A DNA stretch of 64,000 nucleotides from Tolypothrix sp. PCC 7910 (GCF_011769525.1 NZ_CP050440.1:2667501-2731500); one strand, 5' to 3'; counted from the stretch's first letter, positions 10,801 through 20,292 are shown. Notes: generated from the sequence alone by a model not told the origin. Made by a program: numbers and translations.

Positions 10801-13800
10801 AAGGGTGCAATAGCTTGTTGTTGCGCTAACTGCTGCGTGGCTACTTCCTTTTGGGTTGCAGATAAAGCGTTGAAATCAACTATTGATATTATTCCCTGTT
10901 CCCTATTCCCTGTTCCCTGTTCCCTAATTATTTGTGTTGCTTGTCCATCGATTGTGGTGAAATTTGTGCGTAATACTTCGTGGCGATGAATTATTTCAAT
11001 TAAACTTTGTTCTAAAGCAGTTTGATTAAGATTACCCACCAGACGCAAAGCAACAGGAATATTGTATAAAGCACTGTGAGGCTCTAATTGGTCTAAAAAC
11101 CATAAACGCTGTTGAGCAAACGACAGTGGTAAATCTGCATTTTTCGCCCTTGGTAAAATTGGCGATGCAGATAGTTCTATATTTTGTTGCTGTAACTGCT
11201 CAATGGCTTGTGCTAACTCAGCTAATGTTGCAGTAGCAAATAACTCACGCAATGGTAGTTCTACTTTGAAAATGTTGCGAATGCGTGAAATCAATTGCGT
11301 TGCTAATAGCGAGTGTCCTCCTAGTTCAAAGAAATTATCAGCAATACCTACTGACTTTACTTTTAAGACTTGCGACCAAATTTGTACTAACAGTTCTTCG
11401 ATAGGGTTGCGTGGGGCAACATATTTGTCTAAGTTACTGCTGTATAATTCCGTTGCTAGTAAAACTTTGCGGTCTACTTTACCATTTGGAGTTAGCGGTA
11501 AAGACTCCAGTAATACAAAAGCGCTTGGAACCATGTAATCTGGTAGCTTTGCTTTCAAATATTGTCGAAGTTCACTAATTGTGGGTGTAGATTCCTGATT
11601 TGCTACCAAATAAGCAACTAGGCGTTGCTCGCCAAGATTATCTTCACGGCAAATCACGCAGCAAGATTGTATATCACTATGTTGGCTAAGTGCAGCTTCG
11701 ATTTCTCCTAACTCGATGCGGAAACCACGTATTTTTACTTGGTTATCGATGCGCCCCAAGTATTCTATATTGCCATCTGCTAAATAGCGTACTAAATCCC
11801 CAGTTTTATATAATTTTGAATTTTGTTCGCCCTTGGCGTTCCCGAAGGGTATTTTGAATTTTGAATTGTTGAACGGATTCGGAATAAATCTTTCCTGCGT
11901 CAACTCTGGACGGTTGAGGTAGCCTTTAGCTAATGAAGCACCACCAATGTACAACTCTCCTGGTACACCGATGGGTACGGGCTGTAAGTTTGAATCTAAA
12001 ATGTAGGTTTTTGTGTTGGCAATAGGGCGACCAATAGAAGGCGATGAGAGAGTATTTTGACCATGAGAAACTACTAACCCAGAGGTTGTAACTACAGTAT
12101 TCTCTGTAGGGCCATAATTATTCACAACCTCAAAAGGTATGAAAGCTGAGGGGTAATTATGCAGCTTATCCCCACCTACTAACATTGTTCGCAAAGCTGT
12201 ACTTTCATTCCATTTTAGAGACAGTAACTTCTCTGCAAGAGGTGTTGGTAAAAAACTGATTGTGATTTCATTTGATGTTAGCCAATTTTGTAAATCTATT
12301 GGCGAAAGAAGGGTTTCGGATGTTACCAAATAAATACTTGCGCCAGCAGTGAGGTAAGGCCACAATTCCCATACCGCAGCATCAAACGCTGTTCCTGCTA
12401 ACTGAGTAGCTTTGTCTAATGGCGTGATTTCAAAAGTACGTTGATGCCAGAAAATTAGATTGAGCAAACTCTCATGTTTAACGAGTACACCTTTTGGTTG
12501 ACCTGTAGATCCTGATGTATAAATTACATAAGCCAAGTTACTAACTTGTACATTAGTAATTGGATTATCTTGATTTAATTGAGAAATTTCTTGCCAATCA
12601 GTATCTAAACAAACCTTGTGTGCTTGATGTTCTGGTAGTTTGTTTATGAGTTTTGCTTGAGTCAATAAAACTGATAGCTGAGTGTCTTTTAGCATGAAGC
12701 GCAAACGCTCAGTTGGATACTCTAGATCGAGTGGTAAATATGCGCCACTCGCTTTGAGAATACCCAAAATTCCTACGACCATTTCTAATGAACGTTCTAC
12801 ACAAATACCTACCAAAGTATCTGGTGTAACACCCAAAGAACGCAAATAATGAGCTAACTGATTAGCGCGACAATTTAATTGCTGGTAAGTCAGTTGTTGA
12901 TTATCAAACACCACAGCCACAGCGTCCGGTGTGCGCTCAACTTGCTCCTCAAACAACTGATGGACAGACTTATCTAATGGATAATCTGCTTGAGTATTAT
13001 TCCATTCAACTAATAATTGATGTTGCTCAACTTCTGTCAGCAATGGTAATTGGGAAATCTGCGCTTCTGGATTCGCAACAATACCTTCCAGCAAGGTGAC
13101 AAAATGACCTGTCATGCGGTCAATTGTGGACGCATCAAACAAATCAGTGTTGTACTCCCACCACCCGACTAATCCTTGGGTAGTGTTCTCCATTAATAAA
13201 GTTAAATCAAACTTGGAAATTGTCGTTTCTACTATCAGTGGGTTGAAACTTAAGTTAGTCAACTCTACTGGAGACATCGGTGCATTTTCTAGCACAAACA
13301 TCACTTGAAATAGTGGTGTGTGAGCTAGATCCCGTTCTGGCTGTAATGCTTCTACCAGCATTTCAAACGGTAAATTTTGATGAGTGTATGCACCCATCGC
13401 CGTTTCTCGCACGCGATTGAGCAATTCGCTAAAGCTGGGATTACCTGCTAAATTGCTCCGCATGACTAAGGTATTGACAAAAAAGCCAATTAACCCTTCT
13501 ATTTCAGAGCGATCGCGGTTTGCAATTGGTGTACCCACCAAAATATCTGACTGTCCGGTGTAGCGGTAAAGCAAGGTATCATAAGCCGCTAACAGGGTCA
13601 TGAACAGGGTACAGCCTTGCTCTTGGCTGAGTTTGAGCAATTTCTCCGTTAAATCAACTGACAGCGTAAACTTTTGGCGAACTCCTGTGAATGTCTGTAC
13701 AGCAGGTCTGGGTCGGTCAGTTGGTAGAGATAATACAGTTGGTGCGTGTTTGAGTTGCTGTTGCCAATAGGAGAGTTGGCTCTGCAGTACATCCCCTTGC

Positions 13801-16800
13801 AACCATTGTCTTTGCCAAATCGCGAAATCTGCATACTGAATTGGCAATGGTGCTAAAAGTGACAGTTGTCCTTGAGAATAAGCGTTATACAGTGCTGTAA
13901 GTTCAGAGATAAACACACCCATTGACCAGCCATCAGAGACAACATGGTGCATAAATACTAACAAGATGTGTTCTGTATCATTCAGCACTACTAATGTTGC
14001 TCTAACTAATGCTTCAGTTGCTAAATCAAAGGGTTGAATTAGTTGTTTTTGCGCTAACTGCTGTGTGGCGATTTCTTGTTGTGTTGCGGGTAAATCCTGG
14101 AAGTCAACTATTGAGAATGTCCAATTGATTTGTGTTTGAATTACTTGTGTTGGCTGTCCATCAATAGTGATGAAGTTAGTGCGTAATGCTTCGTGGCGAT
14201 GAATAATTTCTTGTAAGCTTTGCTCTAAAGCTTCTTGATTTAGATTTCCTACTAAACGCAAAGCTGTAGGGATGTTGTAAAACGCACTATTCGGTTCTAA
14301 TTGGTCTAAAAACCACAATCGTTGTTGAGCAAATGAAAGTGGTAAATCTGCATTTTTTGCCCTTGGTAAAATTGGGGTTGCAGATATTTCTAAATCTTGT
14401 TGCTGTAATTGCTCAATGGCTCGTGCTAATTCGGCTAGGGTTGTAGTAGCAAATAATTCACGCAATGGTAGTTCTAATTTGAAGCTGGTACGAATGCGTG
14501 AAAGCAATTGGGTTGCTAGTAGAGAATGTCCTCCTAATTCAAAGAAGTTATCATCAATGCCGACTTGTTCTAATTTCAGCACTTGCGACCAAATTTGTGC
14601 TAACAGTTCTTCAATTGGGTTGCGTGGGGCGATATATTTTTTTGTGCTGGCGCTGTATGATTCCGGTGCGGGTAAGGCTTTGCGGTCTATCTTACCGTTA
14701 GATGTTAGAGGTAAAGACTCTAGCATTACAAAAGCACTAGGAACCATGTATTCTGGTAGCTTTGCTTTGAGGTATTGGCGCAATTCTGTAGCTGTGGGAG
14801 ATTTGGCGTTGCTTATTGGTGGGATGATATTTGTCTCACGCAGAGACGCAGAGGCGCAGAGAGTAGGAGTTTGAGAAATCAAATTTTTAGAAGATTTTTC
14901 TTTAGCTACTATGTAAGCAACTAAACGTTTATCTCCTGGTTCATCCTCGCGTACTAATACCACGCTTTCCCAAATATCAGGATGGGAAGCTAATAATGCT
15001 TCAATTTCTCCCAATTCGATGCGGAATCCGCGTATTTTTACTTGCTGGTCTATGCGTCCTAAATACTCTAAATCGCCATTGGGTAAATATCGCGCTAAAT
15101 CCCCAGTTTTATATAATTTTGAGTTGTTCCAAGGGTGAGAAATAAACCGTTCTGCGGTTAGTTGTTCTCGATTGAGATAACCACGAGTCACCCCAGCACC
15201 ACCAACGTACATTTCACCAGGAACGCCTATTGGTACTGGTTGTTGATATTCATCCAGCACATACACCTGTAAGTCGGGTATGGGACGACCGATAACGCTG
15301 GCTGTACTATGTAAATCAGCTTTGCTTAATGGACGATAGGTAACATGTACGGTGGTTTCTGTAATCCCGTACATATTCACTAATTGGGGTTTGATGTCTC
15401 CATGTCGCTCAAACCAAGGTTGTAAACTCTGGATTTCTAAGGCTTCTCCACCAAATATGACTAGGCGTAAGTTTAATTCCCCTGTTGTTACCCCTGAGTT
15501 TTCTGCTTGAATTAATTGGCGGAATGCTGAGGGTGTTTGATTGAGAATTGTAACTTTTTCAGTGACTAATAACTGATAGAAAGATTCAGGCGATCGCGTT
15601 ACTAAATATGGTACGATTACTAATCTCCCACCGTATAACAAAGCACCCCATATTTCCCAGACTGAGAAATCAAAGGCGTAGGAATGGAACATTGTCCACA
15701 CATCGTCTTGATTGAAATGATACCAATCATCTGTGGCGGCAAATAACCGCACGACATTGTAGTGGTTGACTAATGTCCCTTTGGGTTTACCTGTTGAACC
15801 GGATGTGTAGATGACGTAGGCTAAGTTTTCCCTTGTGGCGTTACTAACAGGATTTTCCTGACTTTCTCTAGAAATACTGTGCCAATCTCTATCTAAGCAG
15901 ACGACACGGGCATGATGCTCTGGTAAATCAGCTAGCAATTTCTCTTGAGTCAAAAGCACTGAAACTTTTGAATCATCAAGCATATATGATAAGCGGTCAG
16001 TGGGATAATCTGGGTCAAGTGGAACATAAGCACCACCAGCTTTGAGAATTCCCAGTAATCCTACCAGCATTTCTATTGAGCGTTCTACGCACAAACCTAC
16101 TAGAGTGTCTGCACCTACACCCAAGGATTGTAAGTAGCGTGCTAATTGGTTAGCGCGAGTATTTAATTGTTGGTACGTCAGTTTTTGCTTTTCGTATACT
16201 ACTGCTACAGCATCGGGTGTGCGTTGAACTTGTTCCTCAAATAACTGATGAATGCATTTATCAGCAGGATAATTCGCTTTTGTGTCGTTCCATTGAGTTA
16301 ATAACTGTTGTTGCTCAGGCTGTGTTAGCAATGGTAATTGCCAAATCTTTTCCTCTGGATTGCTGACAATTCTTTCTAGCAAAGTTTGCAAATGTCCAGC
16401 CATCCGAGTAATTGTAGCTGGCTCAAATAGGTCGGAATTATACTCTAAGCTTGCTGTCAGTCCTTGCTCAGTCTCGGTCATCAGCAAGGTAATATCAAAC
16501 TTAGCTGTGGGATTTTCTATTTCTAGCTGAGTCAGAGATAAACCAGGTAATTCCAATTTTCCTGGTGGTGTATTCAGCAATACAAACATTACCTGAAACA
16601 ATCGTGAGTAGTTCAGGTTTCTTTCTGGCTGTAAGGCTTCTACTACTTGCTCAAATGGTACATCTTGATGAGCATAGGCTTCTATTGCTACTTGGCGGAC
16701 TCTTTGCAGTAACTCCCAAAAAGTAGGATTACCAGAAACGTCAGTACGCAACACCAAAATATTGACGAAAAAGCCAATAAGAGACTCAATTTCGCTACGG

Positions 16801-17774
16801 TTACGGTTAGCGATGGGGGAACCGACGAGAATATCTTGTTGATTGCTGTAGCGCGATAACAAGATGACAAAGCCAGTCAGCAAAGTCATGAATAAGGTTG
16901 CGCCTGACTTTTCGCTAAGGCTTTTGAGTTTTTGAGTTAGCTGTTCATCTAGCCGAAAGTGCAGAATACTACCCCGATTTGTTTGTACAGGTGGACGTAC
17001 TCGGTCGGTGGGAAGTTCTAGCAGGGGAGGCGCGTCTGCTAATTGTCGCTTCCAATAGTTTAGTTGAGTGTCGGTTACTTGGCCTTGCAACCATTTTCTC
17101 TGCCAAACTGCAAAGTCTGCATACTGAATGGGTAGTTCTGGTAATGGAGAGGGTTTACCAGCAGCAAAAGCTGTGTACAAAGCTGTGAGTTCGCGCCAGA
17201 AAACACCTTCCGACCAACCATCAAAAGCAATGTGATGCACACTCAGAAGTAGCACATATTCATTTGACCCTAACTGCAATAGATAACAGCGTAACAGCGA
17301 ATTTTGCTCTAAATCAAAGGGTTGTTGAACTTCGTTTTTAATTAGTTGTAAAACTTGAGTTTCTTTTTCTTGTTGAGAAAGTTGCTGAAGATTAATTACA
17401 GGTAACTTCAAGTTAAAGCTGGGTGCAATAACTTGGACAGGTTGATTATCCGCAGCGAAAAACCTAGTCCGCAATGCTTCGTGGCGTTGGATAATTTCAT
17501 TAAAGCTACGCTCTAATGCAGAAATGTTGAGCAAACCCTGAAGACGAAAAGCAAAGGAGACGTTATAAGTAGAGCTATTTGGCTGCAATTGGTGGATGAA
17601 CCATAATCTTTCTTGAGAAAAAGACAATGGTAAATCGTCATCGCGCGATACAGGCTGCAAAATTGGCGCTTGATTTTGTAATTCTAGAATATTGGCGATC
17701 GCTTGCCAAATATCTTCTCCTGTTTTGGCTGATTTATTCAGTTCTAATGGGTTGATTTCCGCAGAGTAGCTCAT
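7899..17774 (-). CDS. Three-module nonribosomal peptide synthetase C-A(Thr)-T-C-A(Leu)-T-C-A(Phe)-T
   Basis: A 3291-residue synthetase. Module 1: C with HHIAFDGW, probably accepting the acyl starter; A with YTSGSTGKPKG and pocket DFWNIGMVH; T with LGGHSLLATQ. Module 2: C with HHVVSDGW; A pocket DAWFLGNVV; T. Module 3: C with HHIVSDGW; A pocket DAWTIAAVC; T with LGGHSLLLVS. With the invariant Lys these equal the classical Thr, Leu and Phe signatures; I aligned them by eye to GrsA. There is no epimerase, N-methyltransferase or TE, so L-residues are expected. The C-terminal tail is basic (SRQQYRSQRKR) and ends 2 nt before the PKS start. Start: ATG 61 nt after the carrier protein gene. Three dispersed-repeat insertions are carried in frame: in the C domain of module 3, in the A domain of module 2 and in the A domain of module 1. 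Confidence 0.97.
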   Translation of the reverse strand: MSYSAEINPLELNKSAKTGEDIWQAIANILELQNQAPILQPVSRDDDLPLSFSQERLWFIHQLQPNSSTYNVSFAFRLQGLLNISALERSFNEIIQRHEALRTRFFAADNQPVQVIAPSFNLKLPVINLQQLSQQEKETQVLQLIKNEVQQPFDLEQNSLLRCYLLQLGSNEYVLLLSVHHIAFDGWSEGVFWRELTALYTAFAAGKPSPLPELPIQYADFAVWQRKWLQGQVTDTQLNYWKRQLADAPPLLELPTDRVRPPVQTNRGSILHFRLDEQLTQKLKSLSEKSGATLFMTLLTGFVILLSRYSNQQDILVGSPIANRNRSEIESLIGFFVNILVLRTDVSGNPTFWELLQRVRQVAIEAYAHQDVPFEQVVEALQPERNLNYSRLFQVMFVLLNTPPGKLELPGLSLTQLEIENPTAKFDITLLMTETEQGLTASLEYNSDLFEPATITRMAGHLQTLLERIVSNPEEKIWQLPLLTQPEQQQLLTQWNDTKANYPADKCIHQLFEEQVQRTPDAVAVVYEKQKLTYQQLNTRANQLARYLQSLGVGADTLVGLCVERSIEMLVGLLGILKAGGAYVPLDPDYPTDRLSYMLDDSKVSVLLTQEKLLADLPEHHARVVCLDRDWHSISRESQENPVSNATRENLAYVIYTSGSTGKPKGTLVNHYNVVRLFAATDDWYHFNQDDVWTMFHSYAFDFSVWEIWGALLYGGRLVIVPYLVTRSPESFYQLLVTEKVTILNQTPSAFRQLIQAENSGVTTGELNLRLVIFGGEALEIQSLQPWFERHGDIKPQLVNMYGITETTVHVTYRPLSKADLHSTASVIGRPIPDLQVYVLDEYQQPVPIGVPGEMYVGGAGVTRGYLNREQLTAERFISHPWNNSKLYKTGDLARYLPNGDLEYLGRIDQQVKIRGFRIELGEIEALLASHPDIWESVVLVREDEPGDKRLVAYIVAKEKSSKNLISQTPTLCASASLRETNIIPPISNAKSPTATELRQYLKAKLPEYMVPSAFVMLESLPLTSNGKIDRKALPAPESYSASTKKYIAPRNPIEELLAQIWSQVLKLEQVGIDDNFFELGGHSLLATQLLSRIRTSFKLELPLRELFATTTLAELARAIEQLQQQDLEISATPILPRAKNADLPLSFAQQRLWFLDQLEPNSAFYNIPTALRLVGNLNQEALEQSLQEIIHRHEALRTNFITIDGQPTQVIQTQINWTFSIVDFQDLPATQQEIATQQLAQKQLIQPFDLATEALVRATLVVLNDTEHILLVFMHHVVSDGWSMGVFISELTALYNAYSQGQLSLLAPLPIQYADFAIWQRQWLQGDVLQSQLSYWQQQLKHAPTVLSLPTDRPRPAVQTFTGVRQKFTLSVDLTEKLLKLSQEQGCTLFMTLLAAYDTLLYRYTGQSDILVGTPIANRDRSEIEGLIGFFVNTLVMRSNLAGNPSFSELLNRVRETAMGAYTHQNLPFEMLVEALQPERDLAHTPLFQVMFVLENAPMSPVELTNLSFNPLIVETTISKFDLTLLMENTTQGLVGWWEYNTDLFDASTIDRMTGHFVTLLEGIVANPEAQISQLPLLTEVEQHQLLVEWNNTQADYPLDKSVHQLFEEQVERTPDAVAVVFDNQQLTYQQLNCRANQLAHYLRSLGVTPDTLVGICVERSLEMVVGILGILKASGAYLPLDLEYPTERLRFMLKDTQLSVLLTQAKLINKLPEHQAHKVCLDTDWQEISQLNQDNPITNVQVSNLAYVIYTSGSTGQPKGVLVKHESLLNLIFWHQRTFEITPLDKATQLAGTAFDAAVWELWPYLTAGASIYLVTSETLLSPIDLQNWLTSNEITISFLPTPLAEKLLSLKWNESTALRTMLVGGDKLHNYPSAFIPFEVVNNYGPTENTVVTTSGLVVSHGQNTLSSPSIGRPIANTKTYILDSNLQPVPIGVPGELYIGGASLAKGYLNRPELTQERFIPNPFNNSKFKIPFGNAKGEQNSKLYKTGDLVRYLADGNIEYLGRIDNQVKIRGFRIELGEIEAALSQHSDIQSCCVICREDNLGEQRLVAYLVANQESTPTISELRQYLKAKLPDYMVPSAFVLLESLPLTPNGKVDRKVLLATELYSSNLDKYVAPRNPIEELLVQIWSQVLKVKSVGIADNFFELGGHSLLATQLISRIRNIFKVELPLRELFATATLAELAQAIEQLQQQNIELSASPILPRAKNADLPLSFAQQRLWFLDQLEPHSALYNIPVALRLVGNLNQTALEQSLIEIIHRHEVLRTNFTTIDGQATQIIREQGTGNREQGIISIVDFNALSATQKEVATQQLAQQQAIAPFDLATEALIRVTLLALNETEHILLVCMHHIVSDGWSMSVFISELAQLYNAYSQGQPSPLVPLTIQYADFAIWQRNWLQGDVLQSQLSYWEQQLANAPALLALPTDRPRPAVQTFVGAHLEFTLSVELTDKLVKLSQEHGCTLFMTLLAAYDTLLYRYTGQSDILVGTPIANRDRSEIEGLIGFFVNTLVMRSNLAGNPSFSELLTRVRETAMDAYTHQNLPFEMLVEALQPERDLGHTPLFQVVFMLQNAPVQELELAGLTVSALPVETKTAKVDLALSMENTTQGLVGVWEYNTDLFDASTIERMTGHFVTLLEGIVANPEQKIAQLPLLTQHEQHQLLIEWNDTQANYPQYKCIHQLFEERVNQTPNAVAVVFAEQKLTYQQLNIRANQLADYLQSLGVKPDTLVGICVERSLEMVVGLLGVLKAGGAYLPLDPEYPTERLRFMLEDAQVSVLLTQQRLIERLPEYQANLVCLDEVWEQIAQNNQDNLNSEVRAFNLANLIYTSGSTGRPKGVMVEHKGLCNLAQAQIQTFGVNSDSRILQFASFSFDASIWEIIMALGSGGMLYLGTKDSLLPGKPLVEQLRKHSITHVTLPPSALAVMPSDELPALQTIIVAGEACSPELIKQWSVGRNFFNAYGPTEATVCATIAKCTEDEKITIGKAIANTQIHILDEYLQPVPVGVPGELHIGGVSLARGYLNRPDLTQEKFIPNPFEKAEGSRLYKTGDLGRYLPDGTIDYLGRIDHQVKIRGFRIELGEIEAALSQHNDVQICCVIPREETGGNKRLVAYVGTQKNVTITTGELRQFLADKLPGYMLPSAFVILESLPLTPNGKVDRRALPNPDLHQELSNYVMPNTEIENIIAGIWQQALAIEKVGIYNNFFELGGHSLLLVSINQQLQEKFGIELSIVDMFNYPTIHSFSQYLNNKINQEETTKQNHNRTQAYSELKSLKNQRLQSRQQYRSQRKR
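10889..10926. repeat. In-frame STRR (CCCTGTT/CCCTATT heptamers) in NRPS C domain 3
   Basis: Heptamers of the form TTCCCTG/TTCCCTA repeat about five times. The minus strand encodes REQGTGNREQG, inserted just before the IISIVDF segment. The equivalent point in the C domain of module 2 lacks the insert, which shows an in-frame repeat expansion in a surface loop. Confidence 0.75.
11826..11856. repeat. In-frame dispersed palindromic repeat in NRPS A domain 2
   Basis: A segment with CCCTTGGCG and CCCGAAGGG adds residues KIPFGNAKGEQNS between NPFNNSKF and KLYKTGDL. The other A domains in the protein go straight from NPF/NNS to KLYKTGDL. Segments of this kind are common as intergenic repeats in Nostoc-type genomes. 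Confidence 0.65.
14833..14864. repeat. In-frame CGCAGAGGCGCAGAG-type repeat in NRPS A domain 1
   Basis: A run of CGCAGAG units adds a stretch including TLCASASLRETN between the VAYIVAKEK segment and TELRQYLKAK near the end of the first A domain. The other A domains have only a few residues there. It is a repeat normally met between genes, here translated. Confidence 0.65.
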
Positions 17775-17835
17775 TTTAGTCTTCTGGCTTCAGGTCTTCA
17801 GGGATATGCAACAAAACAGCCGATGCTTAAAACTA

Positions 17836-18087
17836 TCAGCTTTGCTTGGTATTTATTAACTGCACAATCGTTTCTATGCTTTGGAAATTTTCTGCATTAA
17901 TATCATTAACTGCAAATCTAATCCCAAAATTACTCTGTAGTTTTAAAACAAGTGTCATAGCATTAACAGAATCTAGACCAAGGCTAAAAAGATTGCTAGA
18001 TTCTGACAAATCTTCTCTACTAATATTTGGTAATACACTTGAAACTATATTTTTAGTTTCTTCTGTAATTAAATCAATAGTTTTCAT
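17836..18087 (-). CDS. Stand-alone acyl carrier protein
   Basis: An 83-residue carrier protein with the phosphopantetheine site GLDSVNAM, Ser at about residue 40. It overlaps the stop of the acyl-AMP ligase by ATGA and precedes the NRPS start by 61 nt. It should receive the acyl group activated by that ligase and pass it to the first C domain of the NRPS. The role is inferred from order and family. Confidence 0.93.
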   Translation of the reverse strand: MKTIDLITEETKNIVSSVLPNISREDLSESSNLFSLGLDSVNAMTLVLKLQSNFGIRFAVNDINAENFQSIETIVQLINTKQS

Positions 18088-19622
18088 GATGTTATTCTAT
18101 CTGAGAAATTATCAATTAAATTTTTTCTTAAAACCTTACCTAGTGGACTTTTAGGAATTTCATTCCGAAATTCTATAACTTTTGGTACTTTAAAATCAGC
18201 TAACTTACCTTTGCAATAAGATAAAATCTCTTTCTCATCACAAATATCTTGGTTTTGAGGGACAATAACTGCTTTGATAATTTCTCCTGCATAGGAGCCT
18301 TTAATACCAACCACTACAGCTTCTTTAACTTGATTGTGAGTTATCAATATTTTTTCGATTTCTAACGGATCGACTTTATGTCCGCCTGTATCAATAAAGA
18401 TTTGTTTTCTCCCAGTAATATAAACCCGTCCAACTACATCTTTTTTGCCTAAATCACCAGTGAAAAACGTACCATTTTGAAATACCTGCTGATTTAGTTT
18501 TGGTTTATCACAATATCCTTTCGTTAATGCTGGACTTTTGATAACTATCTCCCCAATATTACCAAATGGTAGTTCTTTGCCAGCATCATCAATAATTTTA
18601 ATTTCAATATTTTTTAACGGACACCCTACAGAATTATAAGTGCTGGTTAAATCAGAATCGAGATTAATGGCGATAGAACCTGCTTCTGTACAACCATAAA
18701 GTTGTCGCACAGGAATATTAAACCTTTGCAAAAATTTATCAAAAATCTCTTTCGATAAAAAGTTACCTGCAGAAAAGCATAATTTTAGCGAGGAAACATC
18801 AACTTGATTATCATCTGGTGTTTCTGCAAGAGTATTAAAAATATAGGGAACAGCAGGTAAGATAGTAATCTGCTCTTTTTCTATCAGTTCTAAAACTCGC
18901 GCACGTCTAAATACAAATGGTACTTCAAGGGCTTTGCCTTGATTTGTAACTTGTTCTAAAATTACCAGAGTCGCGCCATTATTTAGAGCAGCTAATAAGC
19001 AATTACCTAGTCCATGTGCGTGATACAGTGGCACTAAACATAAAATATTATCTGCGGATGAGATATTAGTGGTTTGAGTAAAGTTGATAACTTCGTGATA
19101 TAAATTATTTTGGCTTCTACATACTCTTTTTGGTCTACCAGTAGAGCCAGAAGAATATTGATAAAGCACATCACCGTTAAAATTAGAGGTGTTTTCTGGA
19201 ATTATTGAGTGATTTACTTGATTGGTCAGTTTAATATCATTAATAACAATTAATTCTATTTTTTTATCTAACTTTGAGATAATTTTTCGACTAATATCTA
19301 CGCCATCACTATTAGTAATTATAGCCCGAGCGTTACTATCAATGATGTAGTAACGGAGTTCTTCCTCTTTAAGCAGGGGGTTGATTGGCAAAGCTATAGC
19401 ATTTATTTTAGCAATCGCGTAAAAGGCGATCGCAAACTCTGGAATGTTGGGTAAAACTAAGGCTACACAATCACCTTGGGCAATACCAGCAATGCTTAAG
19501 TCGTTACTTAAATCCTGGATACTACCATAAAGCTCTTGGTAGCTAATCCTGACATTACCGTAAGCGATCGCAGTTTTATGAGGATATTTTTTAACAACTT
19601 CTTCTAAGTTTTTATTTAACAT
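18084..19622 (-). CDS. Acyl-AMP ligase / adenylate-forming starter enzyme
   Basis: A 512-residue member of the ANL superfamily. The P-loop SSGSTGRPKR is at about 157-166, LYGCTEAG near 300, the TGDLG hinge aspartate near 395, and the C-terminal catalytic Lys in PLGKVLRK near 497. It lacks C and T domains and is coupled to a free carrier protein, so it most likely adenylates a carboxylic or fatty acid and loads it as the starter unit. The substrate cannot be read from the sequence. Its 5' side faces a 711-bp gap with iteron-like elements, so the operon promoter is probably there. A stand-alone CoA ligase is possible but less likely given the operon. Confidence 0.92.
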   Translation of the reverse strand: MLNKNLEEVVKKYPHKTAIAYGNVRISYQELYGSIQDLSNDLSIAGIAQGDCVALVLPNIPEFAIAFYAIAKINAIALPINPLLKEEELRYYIIDSNARAIITNSDGVDISRKIISKLDKKIELIVINDIKLTNQVNHSIIPENTSNFNGDVLYQYSSGSTGRPKRVCRSQNNLYHEVINFTQTTNISSADNILCLVPLYHAHGLGNCLLAALNNGATLVILEQVTNQGKALEVPFVFRRARVLELIEKEQITILPAVPYIFNTLAETPDDNQVDVSSLKLCFSAGNFLSKEIFDKFLQRFNIPVRQLYGCTEAGSIAINLDSDLTSTYNSVGCPLKNIEIKIIDDAGKELPFGNIGEIVIKSPALTKGYCDKPKLNQQVFQNGTFFTGDLGKKDVVGRVYITGRKQIFIDTGGHKVDPLEIEKILITHNQVKEAVVVGIKGSYAGEIIKAVIVPQNQDICDEKEILSYCKGKLADFKVPKVIEFRNEIPKSPLGKVLRKNLIDNFSDRITS

Positions 19623-19820
19623 TAGCTACCTCAAAAATATCAAAACCAGCAGTCTCGTAGGAAATCATTATTTTTGATAGCGACAATTGATAATTTTATA
19701 ATTTGAAGTTAATTTTTATTTTTTCTTTAAGTTGACTCATGGATTATCTCAGCTTTATCAACAGAACACAATACTAGTAAATATGTAAGATAATCGATGA
19801 AAAATAGTTAATTACGAATT

Positions 19821-19886
19821 TTAAGACAATTAAGGTAATTAAGTAGTCATTTAAGAAAATTAAGGAGACAGATAAGACAGTTAACC
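19821..19886 (-). promoter_or_regulatory. CTTAA iteron array (minus orientation)
   Basis: On the plus strand TTAAG recurs at 19821, 19830, 19839, about 19851 and 19860, so the spacing is mostly 9 bp. On the minus strand the array begins TTAACTGT then CTTATCTGT, as in the five plus-oriented elements. It lies about 200 bp upstream of the acyl-AMP ligase start and could be its operator. Confidence 0.55.
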
Positions 19887-19972
19887 AGATAGTGAAAATA
19901 TTTCAATAATTTTTTTAAAACAATCATTAAAAAATAATTAATAACTCTAATAGCTGTGCATAGAGGAATAGG

Positions 19973-20000
19973 CTTAAATGTCTTATCTGTCCTTGTATAT
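19973..20000 (+). promoter_or_regulatory. 9-bp iteron element, copy 1
   Basis: Three tandem 9-mers are present: CTTAAATGT, then CTTATCTGT, then CCTTGTATA. The same series recurs at four other intergenic sites to the right, always on the plus strand. Confidence 0.6.
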
Positions 20001-20267
20001 TAGCCAAACTACTAAGAGAATACTATGACTGTAAAAAGTGCTGCGACACACTTTAAGAGTCAGATATTAGCTATTAAAGTAAAAATCAATGGATATTGAG
20101 AATATAGCTCAGATTTCCAAGCGAGATGCCCAATTGAGAAACGTTAAGTCTCGTAATTCACAGTTTAATTAATAATTTCTGCCCTCGTCATCAATCCTTC
20201 AAAAGTGCTTTTGGAGGAGGTATTTTTCTTTGTTATACCAATTTGAAAAAAGAAGGCAACAATTGTA

Positions 20268-20292
20268 GGGGCATGGCAGTGCCATGTCCTCT
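20268..20292. repeat. Dispersed palindrome near the WD40 gene stop
   Basis: CATGGCA (20272-20278) and TGCCATG (20280-20286) form a stem around a single G, flanked by GGGG and TCCTC. It lies 42 bp beyond the stop of the minus-strand WD40 gene. Similar GGCAGTGCC palindromes are dispersed in cyanobacteria. It could aid termination but has no clear U-tract. Confidence 0.5.
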
